From Alicyclobacillus sacchari (GTDB taxonomy: Bacteria; Bacillota; Bacilli; Alicyclobacillales; Alicyclobacillaceae): a DNA stretch of 64,000 bases. The stretch is from the NCBI RefSeq assembly GCF_004366795.1, contig NZ_SORF01000004.1, forward strand, positions 1-64,000, in the 5' to 3' direction. Positions within the stretch are counted from its first letter, which is position 1; every line of letters starts with the position of its first letter. Below, piece by piece: positions 53,707 through 63,013 of this stretch. The translations under genes were made by a program, and so were the position numbers. The notes below the pieces were generated by a model. That model ran no database searches. It was not told where the DNA came from and saw only the letters and a program-made list of their open reading frames with translations.

Positions 53707-53919
53707 TTACACTTCATCGCCTTCGAAATCGAAATCATCCGGATTGTCAATCGCTGCAAGTGTCGCGCCATCTCCTGGCGCCGACGGACCGTCTCGATGC
53801 GGCGATACGTTTTCCGCCTCTTCTGGCATATCATCTGGCCCGCGCTCAGACTGCAGCGAATGATGGACGGGGCGCGGATGTCTCCCCAACGTCGTTTTTT
53901 GTTCTTGCGAATCAGTCAT
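53707..53919 (-). CDS. Small acidic hypothetical protein
   Basis: A 70-residue hydrophilic protein rich in Asp, Glu, Pro and Gly with no predicted fold (MTDSQEQKTTLGRHPRPVHH at the start, DDFDFEGDEV at the end). ATG at 53919 has GGGGAGG 7 bases upstream and a strong terminator follows, which makes it a likely gene despite its composition. No family recognised; small disordered acidic proteins are common in spore formers. Confidence 0.6.
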   Translation of the reverse strand: MTDSQEQKTTLGRHPRPVHHSLQSERGPDDMPEEAENVSPHRDGPSAPGDGATLAAIDNPDDFDFEGDEV

Positions 53920-54076
53920 CTTGTTGCCTCCCCAGGAACGAACTAGGCGCCGCTGATTGCGGATCCGTTACAAAGGTTCCCCAATCGACGCCGAGCATAT
54001 CGGCCGCCAACCATCCGTAGATTGAAGTAGGCGTTGGACATGCGCAAACACCAACTCGCCGCAAGGAGGGATCGCA

Positions 54077-54412
54077 TTGTTCAACAGCATTGCCGCCAAC
54101 TGTCTTTTGGACTTTTTCGTATCCATGGGGCTCGTGATTGGGGGATCGCTCCTTGGAGGCGTTGCCGCACTTTTGACGCATCACGATCCGAATACGACAA
54201 TGAGCACACTTGCCTCTGATCTGAAGGTATGGGCGATTGTCGCAGCGTTAGGGGGCTCCATGGACGTACTGCGCGTGATCGACCGCGGTGTATTCGGCCT
54301 GCATCCAGGGCCTATGGTGCGTCAATTCATCTACCTGGTCGCTGCATTTCTTGGCTGCCACATGGGCTATATTTTGATCCATTGGCTCACAACGGGGCGT
54401 GAGCAACCGTGA
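54077..54412 (+). CDS. ytrH: Sporulation membrane protein YtrH
   Basis: A 111-residue membrane protein with about 3 hydrophobic segments. The block FFVSMGLVIGGSLLGGVAALL, then LASDLKVWAIVAALGGSMD, matches Bacillus YtrH, a sigma-E dependent factor needed for efficient sporulation. Start TTG at 54077 has AAGGAGGG 6 bases upstream. It overlaps ytrI by 4 bases (GTGA), and the pair is conserved in spore formers. Confidence 0.9.
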   Translation: MFNSIAANCLLDFFVSMGLVIGGSLLGGVAALLTHHDPNTTMSTLASDLKVWAIVAALGGSMDVLRVIDRGVFGLHPGPMVRQFIYLVAAFLGCHMGYILIHWLTTGREQP

Positions 54413-54861
54413 AACGTACACTCGCAGCGCTAGCGATTGGTGCACTCGCCGGCATGGCAGCCGCGACGGCCTATACCAGCCGCGACCTGCATCAAATGCA
54501 TGTCGAGGTTAAGGCGCTCCGCCAAGCCAATGATCAACTGGAAAACGAAAATCAATTTTTGATTGCCGAACGAACCGATCCATCTCGCTACACATTGCGC
54601 AAAATCCAAATCGACTGCCCACAGGGCACGGATATCCTTTTGCAGACGGCCATCAAAAGGCAGGTTTTGCAAAGCCTTTCCTTCCTGATTGGAAAGTCAA
54701 TGCAGATATTGGCGGATCACCCGTATATGCCTTCTGCCATCATCGACGTTCAGACCATCACGCTCGACAAGCGGCGCTACCGCCTTCACGTCACAGTCGT
54801 TATAATGACGAATGACACACTGCACCTGAATGTCCGTGGGCAACTTCAGGCGGAACTGTGA
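54409..54861 (+). CDS. ytrI: Sporulation membrane protein YtrI
   Basis: A 150-residue protein: one N-terminal membrane segment (residues 5-22), then a coiled coil (VEVKALRQANDQLENENQFL, about 31-50), then a globular C-terminal part with KIQIDCPQGTDI. This order fits YtrI, encoded beside YtrH in Bacillus. Start GTG at 54409 overlaps the ytrH stop. The next gene starts at or just after its stop. Confidence 0.82.
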   Translation: MKRTLAALAIGALAGMAAATAYTSRDLHQMHVEVKALRQANDQLENENQFLIAERTDPSRYTLRKIQIDCPQGTDILLQTAIKRQVLQSLSFLIGKSMQILADHPYMPSAIIDVQTITLDKRRYRLHVTVVIMTNDTLHLNVRGQLQAEL

Positions 54862-54878
54862 AAGGCGGAATCCAACCC

Positions 54879-55199
54879 ATGCTATATAGCGAAATGACCA
54901 AAGAACAGCTACAGGCAGAAATGAAGGAACTGCAGCAAAAGGGACAGCAAGCGTATGATACCCAAAATTGGACGGAATACGAGGTTTATATGACCAAGTG
55001 GTATTTGGCTAAGAGTTACGAGATTCGGGATGAAGTCGACATCGAAATCGGACGAACCTATCGCATCGCTGAGGAATATGATCGCCTGACAGTGACGGCA
55101 ATCGAGGGTGTCATGGCCTGGGGTGTCCGGCAAATGACCGGTGAGACAGCCGCCGTCCCCATCGCGCAACTCGAATTGCAAGACGAGGACGGCGCATAA
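54879..55199 (+). CDS. yfhH: YfhH family protein (DUF1811)
   Basis: A 106-residue protein: YSEMTKEQLQAEMKELQQKG forms a helical N-terminus, and GRTYRIAEEYDRLTVTAIEG, then VMAWGVRQMTGE, matches the beta barrel of DUF1811/YfhH. Function unknown. ATG at 54879 lies 11 bases after AGGCGG; a GTG at 54858, overlapping the ytrI stop, is the alternative. Co-transcription with ytrH-ytrI suggests a link to sporulation (inference). Confidence 0.78.
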   Translation: MLYSEMTKEQLQAEMKELQQKGQQAYDTQNWTEYEVYMTKWYLAKSYEIRDEVDIEIGRTYRIAEEYDRLTVTAIEGVMAWGVRQMTGETAAVPIAQLELQDEDGA

Positions 55200-55246
55200 G
55201 CGGCCCGTACAACCCGTTATCTCATCCTCACAGTTCCATCACAACC

Positions 55247-56350
55247 TCACAGTTCAATTACGACGTCCCTCAGCCGCTTGGGCGCCTGATTCAATACCTC
55301 TGCGCCTGTTTCGGTCACCGCCACCAAATCTTCAATCCGAACTCCAAATTGCCCGGGCAAATAAATGCCCGGCTCAATGCTCATCACCATGCCAGGCTCG
55401 AGCACTTGCTCATTGCCACCGACAACGAACGGCGCTTCGTGAATATCTAGCCCCACCCCGTGTCCTGTTCGATGTGTGAAATACGAGCCATACCCTGCAC
55501 GTTCGATCACGCCGCGCACAACATCGTCAATCTCACCAAGCGTCACACCTGGCTTCACCGCTGCAATGCCAGCGAGGTTTGCAGCCAAAACACATTCGTA
55601 AACGTCGCGGAGTTGTGGTGATGGCTCGCCGACAATAAACGTGCGCGTGATATCACTGCAGTAACGATGAAATACGCCACCGGTATCGACAATGACCGCA
55701 TGCCCGGGTTCGATCCCAGTGACGCCCGGCTCATGGTGAGGTTCTGCCGCATGTGCACCCGTTGCTACAATAGGTGGAAACGACATGCCCTCTGCACCAA
55801 CGGACTGCCAAAGCGACTCGAGCGTCCTTGCCAGTTCACGTTCACTCACGCCTAGGCGAATGTGTTGCTTCACGGCACATACCACATCGTCCGCCTGCCG
55901 GGAAGCAGCACGCAAAAGCTCGAGTTCTGTAAGATCTTTCTTCACACGTAATTGGTTCACCATGGCATCACCCAATTGAAACGCAAGCCCTTGGGATACA
56001 TGCATCCATGAGAGCAAGTGTCTTGCCGGCAACGTTCCATCGACGCCAATCATACGATGTGAGTCGGCCATCAGCGACGTGAGTAATCGGTATGGATCTT
56101 CACCGTCCCGCCATGTATGCACAGGTACTCCCATCGCTGCAGCCGGATCGGCAAACATTTCGTGCACTACAGCAAAACAGCGCCCATCCGCAAACACGGC
56201 CAGCGCGGATAAACGCTCTCCGCTTTCCAACCAAACACCGGTAAAGTAGTAGAAGTTTGCAGGGTGAGAAAGTACAATCGCTTCCATGTCGGTACGCATC
56301 AGGCCATCGGCAACCTTCCGTCGGCGCTCTGCGCACATATCCATGCTCAT
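55247..56350 (-). CDS. M24 family Xaa-Pro peptidase
   Basis: A 367-residue pita-bread peptidase with an N-terminal creatinase-like domain (residues 1-130). Five metal ligands: D in [12 protein letters not shown] in [13 protein letters not shown] in [14 protein letters not shown] in [11 protein letters not shown] and E in VRIEDLVAV. It cuts X-Pro bonds from peptide N-termini, or acts as a related dipeptidase. ATG at 56350 has GGAGG 8 bases upstream. The permease gene is 87 bases upstream on the same strand, so peptide and amino acid use may be linked. Confidence 0.9.
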
Positions 56351-56437
56351 TGATCAAACCTCCAAACGCGGCTTTCTGATACCGACGAGAAAAGGGACAC
56401 CACAAGGGCATCCCTTTTGCCACATCAACATGTTAAC

Positions 56438-58033
56438 TCAGAAGTTACCGAGCGTCGACTCCTCCGCTTCATCGGTATCCGTGATGCGTGGTACGCGTAA
56501 CGCACTCGCCACACCCCAGTAATAGAAAATCAAACTACCCACACCGACGATAATCGTATCCCACGGGGCAGGGATGACGATGGAATAAACCTTCGTATTT
56601 GTAAAGCTCCCCAAAAACGACATGACGCCAATGAACACGTAGTAAACAACGATCCAAAGCCCATTTTTCCAATCGGATCGCAATTGAGCGCGCGTCTGTG
56701 CATCGCGATCCATAAACGCAAAGTACAAAACTAACGATGCCAGTGTGAAACCGATAAGCAATGAGTCGGTCTGCCATCCTGCCCAGTAAATGATCCATGA
56801 CGCAGCCAAAAATGCAAGGGGTGCGATGATATGGATTCCCTTCAACCGGTAAGGACGAACAAGGTCTGGTAACGTTCTGCGCAACGCAGTTACCGAAACA
56901 GGGCCAATCATATACGTCATGACCGTCGCCGATGTGACCGCGTCAACCAAACCGCTCCATGCGCTGAAACGGAATGGAAGCGTCCAAATGATAGACAGGA
57001 TCAAGGTCATCCAGAGGCCTCCGCGCGGAATGCCTGTACGCGGGTCAATCTTGCCAATCACAGAATAGAAATACCCGTTTTTCGCCCAAGCGAACAGCGT
57101 GCGAGCCGTTCCGGACAAATAGATGTTGCCGGTGCCCGAAGGCGATAAAATGGCGTCTGCATAGATGATGACCGCAGCCCAGCCAAGACCCAGTGTCTCG
57201 AGAAGGTTGGCAAACGGCGATTTAAAATTGACACCGCTCCATCCCTGCGCCAAGTGGCTCGCAGGCACAGCGCCGATAAATGAAATCTGCAACAAGATGT
57301 AAATGGTAGACGCACCGATGACAGCAATGATGATGGCACGTGGAATATCGCGCTGCGGATTGCGAGCCTCGGCGCCGAAATCCACCGCTTGTCGGAAGCC
57401 AAGGAACGCAAAGACCAGTCCCCCGGCTGTCAAAGCCTGCATTGCACCATGCACTCCTCCGGGAGAAGCACCGCCAACGGCAAAGTTATGCGGGTGAAAG
57501 TGCACAAGCAGCAAAATAATGGTCAAAAGGGGTACGATAAACTTCAAGAGCGTCACGATAGTATTGATTTTTCCGAATACATTAACACTCCAATAGTTGA
57601 TGAGAAAGAAAATGACCAAAAGTGCTATTTGCAGTAGATAACCCCACATGGTTACGTTTTGCGAAGCATCTTCGAGACCCGGTACATAGCTGGACATGTA
57701 CCCGCGCACAGCCTCTGCCTCAACGCCAGCGACAGACGAATAAGCCATCATTGAGGCAAATCCGATGAGAAAACCTACCAACGAGCCATGTGTGTAGTCC
57801 GGATAGCGAACGAAACCGCCTGCACGTGGAATGGCAGCCGCCAGCTCACCATACACGAGTCCAATCAGCAAGACCGCGATGGCACCAAAAATCCACGCCA
57901 TCCACGCGTCGCCGCCCGCAAAACCCACTGCCTTTTGCGAGGCAAACAACCACCCAGATCCAACCATTGAACCTATGCCTAATAAGGATAGGTCAAGAAG
58001 ACTGAGCCTTCGCTTAAATTTACCTTGATCCAT
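56438..58033 (-). CDS. APC family amino acid permease (aspartate:proton symporter-like)
   Basis: A 531-residue permease with about 12-14 membrane segments. The N-terminal SLLDLSLLGIGSMVGSGWLF, containing the GSG of TM1, the block GELAAAIPRAGGFVRYPDYT and FLGFRQAVDFGAEARNPQRD follow Bacillus YveA, an aspartate:proton symporter. Substrate is therefore probably an acidic amino acid. ATG at 58033 has AGGGGAG 5 bases upstream. The M24 peptidase gene is next on the same strand. Confidence 0.85.
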   Translation of the reverse strand: MDQGKFKRRLSLLDLSLLGIGSMVGSGWLFASQKAVGFAGGDAWMAWIFGAIAVLLIGLVYGELAAAIPRAGGFVRYPDYTHGSLVGFLIGFASMMAYSSVAGVEAEAVRGYMSSYVPGLEDASQNVTMWGYLLQIALLVIFFLINYWSVNVFGKINTIVTLLKFIVPLLTIILLLVHFHPHNFAVGGASPGGVHGAMQALTAGGLVFAFLGFRQAVDFGAEARNPQRDIPRAIIIAVIGASTIYILLQISFIGAVPASHLAQGWSGVNFKSPFANLLETLGLGWAAVIIYADAILSPSGTGNIYLSGTARTLFAWAKNGYFYSVIGKIDPRTGIPRGGLWMTLILSIIWTLPFRFSAWSGLVDAVTSATVMTYMIGPVSVTALRRTLPDLVRPYRLKGIHIIAPLAFLAASWIIYWAGWQTDSLLIGFTLASLVLYFAFMDRDAQTRAQLRSDWKNGLWIVVYYVFIGVMSFLGSFTNTKVYSIVIPAPWDTIIVGVGSLIFYYWGVASALRVPRITDTDEAEESTLGNF

Positions 58034-58293
58034 ATACTCTCCCCTAACGTGTTAATATATCTGCCAAGGGCGACGACCCTTTGGCCTATTATATCATCGG
58101 ACAGTGACATTTCGAACAATTCTGTTACGTGGACGACAAAAAATTTTCGGTTTTTGGCGAATCCACGCAAAATACCGCAAAATGAAGACAACAAATACGC
58201 AGGTCGCGAGCCAACCTGCGCATGAACCTGCACACCAATTGTCCTAACAGGCTTCTCGAGCCCAACACCCATCCTTAGGTGAAGCTCCATCCG

Positions 58294-58515
58294 TCATCTG
58301 GAAATATGCAATAAAGTAAGGATGCTGAATCCGTGGTTGCCTGCGTTGTAGCCTATGAGAAAGCCACAATAGGCAAGCCAGACAAACCACACGCAAACCG
58401 CAGCGGAGGTCAACCAGCCACGCCCTTTTTGAGCGCGCGAAACGCGTGACCGCCAAACCAAGAGTGCGATGGCCAAAATACCTAACACTATGCCCAAGAT
58501 ATATCCTGAGTTCAT
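58294..58515 (-). CDS. Possible small membrane protein
   Basis: A 73-residue frame with two hydrophobic segments (about 4-21 and 38-58) and a positive loop SRVSRAQKGRG between them. The start at 58515 lies 3 bases from the IspH stop, suggesting a co-transcribed gene, but the ribosome binding site is weak (GGGCG). No family recognised. The composition is more protein-like than the other frames of this gap. Confidence 0.4.
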   Translation of the reverse strand: MNSGYILGIVLGILAIALLVWRSRVSRAQKGRGWLTSAAVCVWFVWLAYCGFLIGYNAGNHGFSILTLLHISR

Positions 58516-58518
58516 GTA

Positions 58519-59487
58519 TCAGGATCGCCCGCCGGTCCCGTGCGTCGCCGTGCTGCGCAGCGTCGGCAAGATTCTGTCGGGGCGCAACGTACGAACAGGC
58601 GTATGCGTCGACTCGTCAGTTGGATCAAACCGTTCCAAGAAGTCGACGACCTCTTTTGTAACAGCGGTTGGTGTGCTGGCACCGGAGGTAACAGCCACCT
58701 TTTTCGCGTGAAGGATCCATTCTGGGCGGATTTCCGTAACATCAGCCACACGGTACGCTTGAACCCCTGCAATTTCCTCAGCCACCTGGGCCAAGCGATT
58801 GGAGTTGTTACTACGAGGATCACCGACGACGATACAGACGTCCGCCTCCCCCGCTTGTTCTGCAACAGCTTGCTGACGGGTTTGCGTGGCTAGACAAATC
58901 TCGTTATGGACTTCCGCTGTTGGGTACTTCTGCACGACCAACTCCGTCAGTTCGCGCGTATCCCATTGGCTCATCGTCGTCTGATTGGTCACGACAATCT
59001 TGTCTGTCGCAAGCGCCAGGTCTTCGACATCGGCCGCACTCTCGACCAGATGCACGCGCCCTGGTGCAACCCCAATCGCTCCTTCCGGTTCAGGATGGCC
59101 GCGCCGACCGATATATACGATTTCATACCCAAGGGCCGTCTTTTCACGGATCAACTCATGTGTACGATTCACATCCGGGCACGTCGCATCGATGACGCGC
59201 AGGCCTTTTTCCAAAGCCCGCCGCTTGACCTCCGGCGATACGCCATGCGCCGTAAAAATCACCGTACCAGAATCGACCTTTTCCAGAAGCTGCAGCCGAT
59301 CCTCGCCATCGACGGTTATCACACCTTCGCGTGCAAACGCATCGACCACATGCTGGTTATGCACAATCATGCCTAAAATATAAATAGGCCGAGGAAGCCG
59401 CTTGTCTTCCGCGGCTCGTTTCGCAATTACCATGGCATCCACCACGCCATAACAGTACCCACGCGGTGTGATTTTGAGGACCTCCAT
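58519..59487 (-). CDS. ispH: 4-hydroxy-3-methylbut-2-enyl diphosphate reductase IspH
   Basis: A 322-residue [4Fe-4S] enzyme that makes isopentenyl and dimethylallyl diphosphates, the last step of the MEP pathway. The cluster cysteines are in [25 protein letters not shown] and [13 protein letters not shown]; conserved His in [11 protein letters not shown] and [19 protein letters not shown] is typical. ATG at 59487 has AAGGAGGG 6 bases upstream. The C-terminal 25 residues after FLERFDP are a low-complexity extension. Confidence 0.95.
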   Translation of the reverse strand: MEVLKITPRGYCYGVVDAMVIAKRAAEDKRLPRPIYILGMIVHNQHVVDAFAREGVITVDGEDRLQLLEKVDSGTVIFTAHGVSPEVKRRALEKGLRVIDATCPDVNRTHELIREKTALGYEIVYIGRRGHPEPEGAIGVAPGRVHLVESAADVEDLALATDKIVVTNQTTMSQWDTRELTELVVQKYPTAEVHNEICLATQTRQQAVAEQAGEADVCIVVGDPRSNNSNRLAQVAEEIAGVQAYRVADVTEIRPEWILHAKKVAVTSGASTPTAVTKEVVDFLERFDPTDESTHTPVRTLRPDRILPTLRSTATHGTGGRS

Positions 59488-59567
59488 CGTCACGCCCTCC
59501 TTTGCTGACTTTATCATACACCAAAGTGGACTTTGGCGGCAGGATCGCCCCACAACACCGTCTGTGA

Positions 59568-61124
59568 TCAACGTTGACCCGAATGACGCCACTGGTGCAA
59601 TAACTTTTGCTTAAGATCCCAAAGCGTCTGCGAGAGATCGACATGGTACTCGTGCGGATTCAAATGCCGTCGAATTTCCGACGAAAACGCGTTTAGCTGC
59701 TGTTCGACGCGCGTTTGAATAGAACGCAGAGGCGGCAATTCATAGACCAAGTCGCCACCGATAAATATAGGAACCAGCAGTTCTTCGATCTCGTAGTTCT
59801 GCACCACTTTGCGTTTGTACGTGTGAATAGGGTGGAACAACTCCAGGGGCTGCGACGGATCATACTGCTCCTCAGCCAGCGCGATGAGATCCGCCACTGC
59901 AGCACCATCCACGTACAGGCGAAGCACCTTCTTCTTTCCCGGATTCGTCACCTTATTCGGATTCTCCGAAATCTTGATGCGCGGCTCCAGGTGGTCGCCA
60001 AATTGTTGTGCAACCAGCTTGTAGACGCACCCCAAAGCGGGACAATCCGTGCTGGTGATAAGCCGTGTACCGACACCCCACGAATCGATCTCGGCACCTT
60101 GCGTCAGAAGGTCGCGGATCGTGTATTCGTCGAGATCGGAGGAAGCAATAATTTGAACGTCCTCAAGACCTGCGGCGTTCAACATCTGGCGGGAGCGCTT
60201 CGACAAATATGCGAGATCGCCGCTGTCGATGCGAATGCCCTTCAATGATTGACCGACTTCTTTCATCGCGAGGCCCACGCGAATGGCGTTGGGCACGCCG
60301 CTGCGCAATACGTCGTACGTGTCGACGAGGAGCACCGTATTCTCCGGAAACGCCGCACGATACGCCTCGAACGCCTCCAATTCGGTGGGAAAGCTCTGTA
60401 TCCAACTGTGCCCTTGCGTACCGGCTACCGGGATGTCATAGGCCTTGGCCGCCAACACATTGCTCGTCGCCACACAGCCGCCAATGAATGCAGCGCGCGT
60501 TCCGAACACCGCTGCATCTGCGTTCTGCGCCCGCCTGAGGCCCATTTCGATCACGGCGCTGCCCGGATGCTTGACATTTGTCTGTGCGGCCTCGACAATA
60601 CGCCGAGATTTCGTCGCAATCAGGCTTTGATGATTGACAAACGTGAGCAGCGCGGATTCAATCAACTGCACCTCAGCGATGGCTCCCTCGATCCGCAGAA
60701 GTGGCTCGTTTGGGAACACGACCGTCCCTTCGGGGACCGCATATACGTCACCGCGAAAACGGAAACCGCGCAAATACCCGAGAAAGTCCTCGGAGAACAT
60801 GTCCAACGAGCGCAAATAGGCGAGATCGTCCTCTGAGAAGTGCAGTTGGTGCAGGTACCACACGACCTGTTCCAGCCCTGCCGCAATGACATAGCCGTTG
60901 CCGCATGGGTTTTTCCGATAAAACAAATCAAAAACAACCCTTTGCTCGTGCCTGCCAGCCTTAAAGTGGCCATACATCATGGTCAATTGGTATAAATCAG
61001 TCAATAAAGCCAGATTTCGATCGCGATACACAGGCAAGGCCCCAATTTCCTCAACCCGTTGCTGTGCCCGCTCCCGTTCATTCGACACTTCGTTCATCTC
61101 CAGTACTGTGTTGCAAGTTCTCAT
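59568..61124 (-). CDS. pncB: Nicotinate phosphoribosyltransferase
   Basis: A 518-residue enzyme of NAD salvage making nicotinate mononucleotide from nicotinate and PRPP. The N-terminal [18 protein letters not shown], the phosphorylatable His in [26 protein letters not shown] and [20 protein letters not shown] are diagnostic. The start is ambiguous: ATG at 61124 overlaps the suhB stop (ATGA); ATG at 61097 and GTG at 61088, the latter with GGAG 9 bases upstream, are alternatives. Coupled to suhB. Confidence 0.93.
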   Translation of the reverse strand: MRTCNTVLEMNEVSNERERAQQRVEEIGALPVYRDRNLALLTDLYQLTMMYGHFKAGRHEQRVVFDLFYRKNPCGNGYVIAAGLEQVVWYLHQLHFSEDDLAYLRSLDMFSEDFLGYLRGFRFRGDVYAVPEGTVVFPNEPLLRIEGAIAEVQLIESALLTFVNHQSLIATKSRRIVEAAQTNVKHPGSAVIEMGLRRAQNADAAVFGTRAAFIGGCVATSNVLAAKAYDIPVAGTQGHSWIQSFPTELEAFEAYRAAFPENTVLLVDTYDVLRSGVPNAIRVGLAMKEVGQSLKGIRIDSGDLAYLSKRSRQMLNAAGLEDVQIIASSDLDEYTIRDLLTQGAEIDSWGVGTRLITSTDCPALGCVYKLVAQQFGDHLEPRIKISENPNKVTNPGKKKVLRLYVDGAAVADLIALAEEQYDPSQPLELFHPIHTYKRKVVQNYEIEELLVPIFIGGDLVYELPPLRSIQTRVEQQLNAFSSEIRRHLNPHEYHVDLSQTLWDLKQKLLHQWRHSGQR

Positions 61125-61993
61125 GGCTTCATGATGCGTGCCACTTCGTGCAGCACCGCTGCATCGGATCCGGCCGCCACGTCCCGTGCCGCAAGTGTAT
61201 ACGGCTGTTCGTCAAGCGTCTCTATGACCCCGCCTGCCTCAGCCACCAACAAGGCGCCTGCCGCGATGTCCCAGGCGTTTAGATCGAACTCCCAAAAAAC
61301 ATCAATACGACCAGCGGCTACGTATGCCAAATGCAACGCCGCCGCGCCGAGTGTCCGCAAGCTCTTCACGCGGCCGATCAGCCCTGCCGCCACCTGCATC
61401 ATGCGCTCTCGTTCCAGGTGGCGGACAGGCATCCCTGTCGCCATGACTGCACGCCGAAGTTCCCCGACGCCGGAAACGGACATGGCTCTTCCCGGGAATT
61501 TCGCTTCGGGCTGTGCGAGCCACGCTTGCGCGTCGACTTTCGAGCATACATGTGCACCGCCGCCACGCACGGCGAAAAACACCTCGTCTCGATATGGATC
61601 AAAGACGACGCCTGTTTCGAGCTCGCCACTGCAGGCATACGCAATCGACACGACCGACAGCGGCAGGCCGTGTACAAAGTTCGTCGTTCCGTCGAGCGGA
61701 TCGACAATCCATAAGTGCTCCTGCTCGGTACATGCGGCAAGCGCCGCCACCGCCGCATCGCGCCCCGGCGCGACTCCCTCTTCGCCAAGTACGCAGTGTT
61801 CCGGGAAGGACTTCCGGATCTCGTCGCGAATCGCCGCTTCGCAAGCGCGATCGACATCTGTCACAACGTCTGCCAAAGACGACTTCGTCTCGACGACGAG
61901 CTCCGTCTGATAACGCGCGGTCATCCGTTCACCCGCAGCCAGCGCCGCCCGTATCGCTGTACCGAGAATTGCTGATTGTGGCACATCTGCCAT
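61121..61993 (-). CDS. suhB: Inositol monophosphatase family protein (SuhB-like)
   Basis: A 290-residue Mg-dependent phosphatase. Metal motifs: VLGEEGVAPG, IVDPLDGTTNFVHGLP and NAWDIAAGALLVAEAGG. Substrate could be myo-inositol 1-phosphate, NADP(H) or histidinol phosphate; the family alone does not tell. ATG at 61993. Its stop overlaps the pncB start (ATGA); an NADP phosphatase activity would fit the pairing with NAD salvage (inference). Confidence 0.9.
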   Translation of the reverse strand: MADVPQSAILGTAIRAALAAGERMTARYQTELVVETKSSLADVVTDVDRACEAAIRDEIRKSFPEHCVLGEEGVAPGRDAAVAALAACTEQEHLWIVDPLDGTTNFVHGLPLSVVSIAYACSGELETGVVFDPYRDEVFFAVRGGGAHVCSKVDAQAWLAQPEAKFPGRAMSVSGVGELRRAVMATGMPVRHLERERMMQVAAGLIGRVKSLRTLGAAALHLAYVAAGRIDVFWEFDLNAWDIAAGALLVAEAGGVIETLDEQPYTLAARDVAAGSDAAVLHEVARIMKP

Positions 61994-62027
61994 CCAAGTT
62001 ACAATCCCTTCTGCAACATCGCGAACT

Positions 62028-62432
62028 TTATTCGTCTTTAAAGCTTCTCCAATCGAGCTTAGAATCGGCTAACATTTCTTCAAACGAAACATCGTCATCG
62101 TCCGCCGGATCGAACAGTTCCGCGAACGACAAGTCCGGATTCTCTGCCAACCGCTCCGTGGCAGGGCGCCGTTTCGCCGCTTTCGCCTTCTTATGTGCCT
62201 GCGGCACATCCGGCCGCGCTTGCGCTTCCTCGACCAATGCGTTCTTCAACGCGGCCAAGCGTGTCGCGACATCGGACTTCATCGCATCGCGCAACAAGAA
62301 CGACTCGGCTTCGTCCCCTCGTTTCGCAGACTCCCGCTTGGGCTTTGGATCCATCCGATCCGCCGCATACACCGGCTTGTCATCCGCGAACGAATCATCT
62401 TGCTGCCTGCGCTTACGCGCTTGCTTCCCCAT
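62028..62432 (-). CDS. Uncharacterised hydrophilic protein
   Basis: A 134-residue protein with a strongly basic N-terminus (MGKQARKRRQQ), Lys/Arg/Ala-rich middle (HKKAKAAKRRP) and an acidic C-terminus (FAELFDPADDDDVSFEEML). I recognise no family. A nucleic acid-binding tail is possible by charge only. ATG at 62432 overlaps the stop of the next gene upstream (TGATG), so the two are coupled; AAGGTGAGG precedes it. Confidence 0.6.
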   Translation of the reverse strand: MGKQARKRRQQDDSFADDKPVYAADRMDPKPKRESAKRGDEAESFLLRDAMKSDVATRLAALKNALVEEAQARPDVPQAHKKAKAAKRRPATERLAENPDLSFAELFDPADDDDVSFEEMLADSKLDWRSFKDE

Positions 62433-62824
62433 CACGCCTCACCTTCAGCTTTCCCACGACCTTGTAGCCACTCGGCTAGGTACGCCTTCTCCTCATCGAC
62501 GACCGCCGGGTGTGCCGCCAAGTAATTGCGCAGGACTTCATCCTCGTAAGCCGGGTGTTGAGGATCTAGTCCCACCTGTGCAATGTCCGCTGTCAATCGC
62601 CGATCATAAAGCACAGACCAAATCTCGGCGCCATCAACCAGCTCACGCTGCAGCATCTGCATATAAATCCCGTCGTCTGCATCGCCGTCCTGCCGAACAT
62701 ACATGTACATCTCGTAATCGTCAAACGCGTGCACCCAATCCAGCGGATCAAACGTGCGCACATCTCCCACCTCTGATATGCCGGCCCATGGCGACGAATC
62801 TGGTGCCGGCATCTGCTTATGCAC
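62432..62824 (-). CDS. Uncharacterised acidic protein
   Basis: About 130 residues, acidic, with tyrosine-rich DDYEMYMYVRQDGDADDGIY in the middle and a helical C-terminus DEEKAYLAEWLQGRG. No family recognised. The start is uncertain: GTG at 62824 or ATG at 62812; the frame stays open to 62887, which approaches the divergent small gene. Coupled to the downstream hydrophilic protein gene. Confidence 0.5.
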   Translation of the reverse strand: MHKQMPAPDSSPWAGISEVGDVRTFDPLDWVHAFDDYEMYMYVRQDGDADDGIYMQMLQRELVDGAEIWSVLYDRRLTADIAQVGLDPQHPAYEDEVLRNYLAAHPAVVDEEKAYLAEWLQGRGKAEGEA

Positions 62825-62903
62825 GTGAACTTGTGCACCCGATTTGCTACAATACCGATAGTTGTGCTGTAAAACAACCAGCAACACTTGGGGGGCGTTG
62901 TCC

Positions 62904-62984
62904 GTGCGTCGGTTTTTTTGGGTACTCTTCTTTGTCGCGTTGGTCGTCGTCGCTGTCGAAACATTTATCCCGCGCAGCGCATAA
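62904..62984 (+). CDS. 26-residue single-pass membrane peptide
   Basis: GTG at 62904 opens a frame of 26 codons giving MRRFFWVLFFVALVVVAVET followed by FIPRSA: two arginines, a 17-residue hydrophobic helix, and a short tail. A ribosome binding site of six Gs (GGGGGG) ends 8 bases upstream. TACAAT at 62848-62853 may be a -10 element. Below the length usually annotated, but the combination is convincing. Role unknown. Confidence 0.5.
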   Translation: MRRFFWVLFFVALVVVAVETFIPRSA

Positions 62985-63013
62985 CGCCAACGGCGAAGGC
63001 GAACCGAACGTCC

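Noticed and set aside
58034-58293. Frames upstream of the permease (for example a 103-codon minus-strand frame overlapping its start)
   Set aside because: Overlaps the permease start out of frame, has no ribosome binding site and no protein-like pattern.
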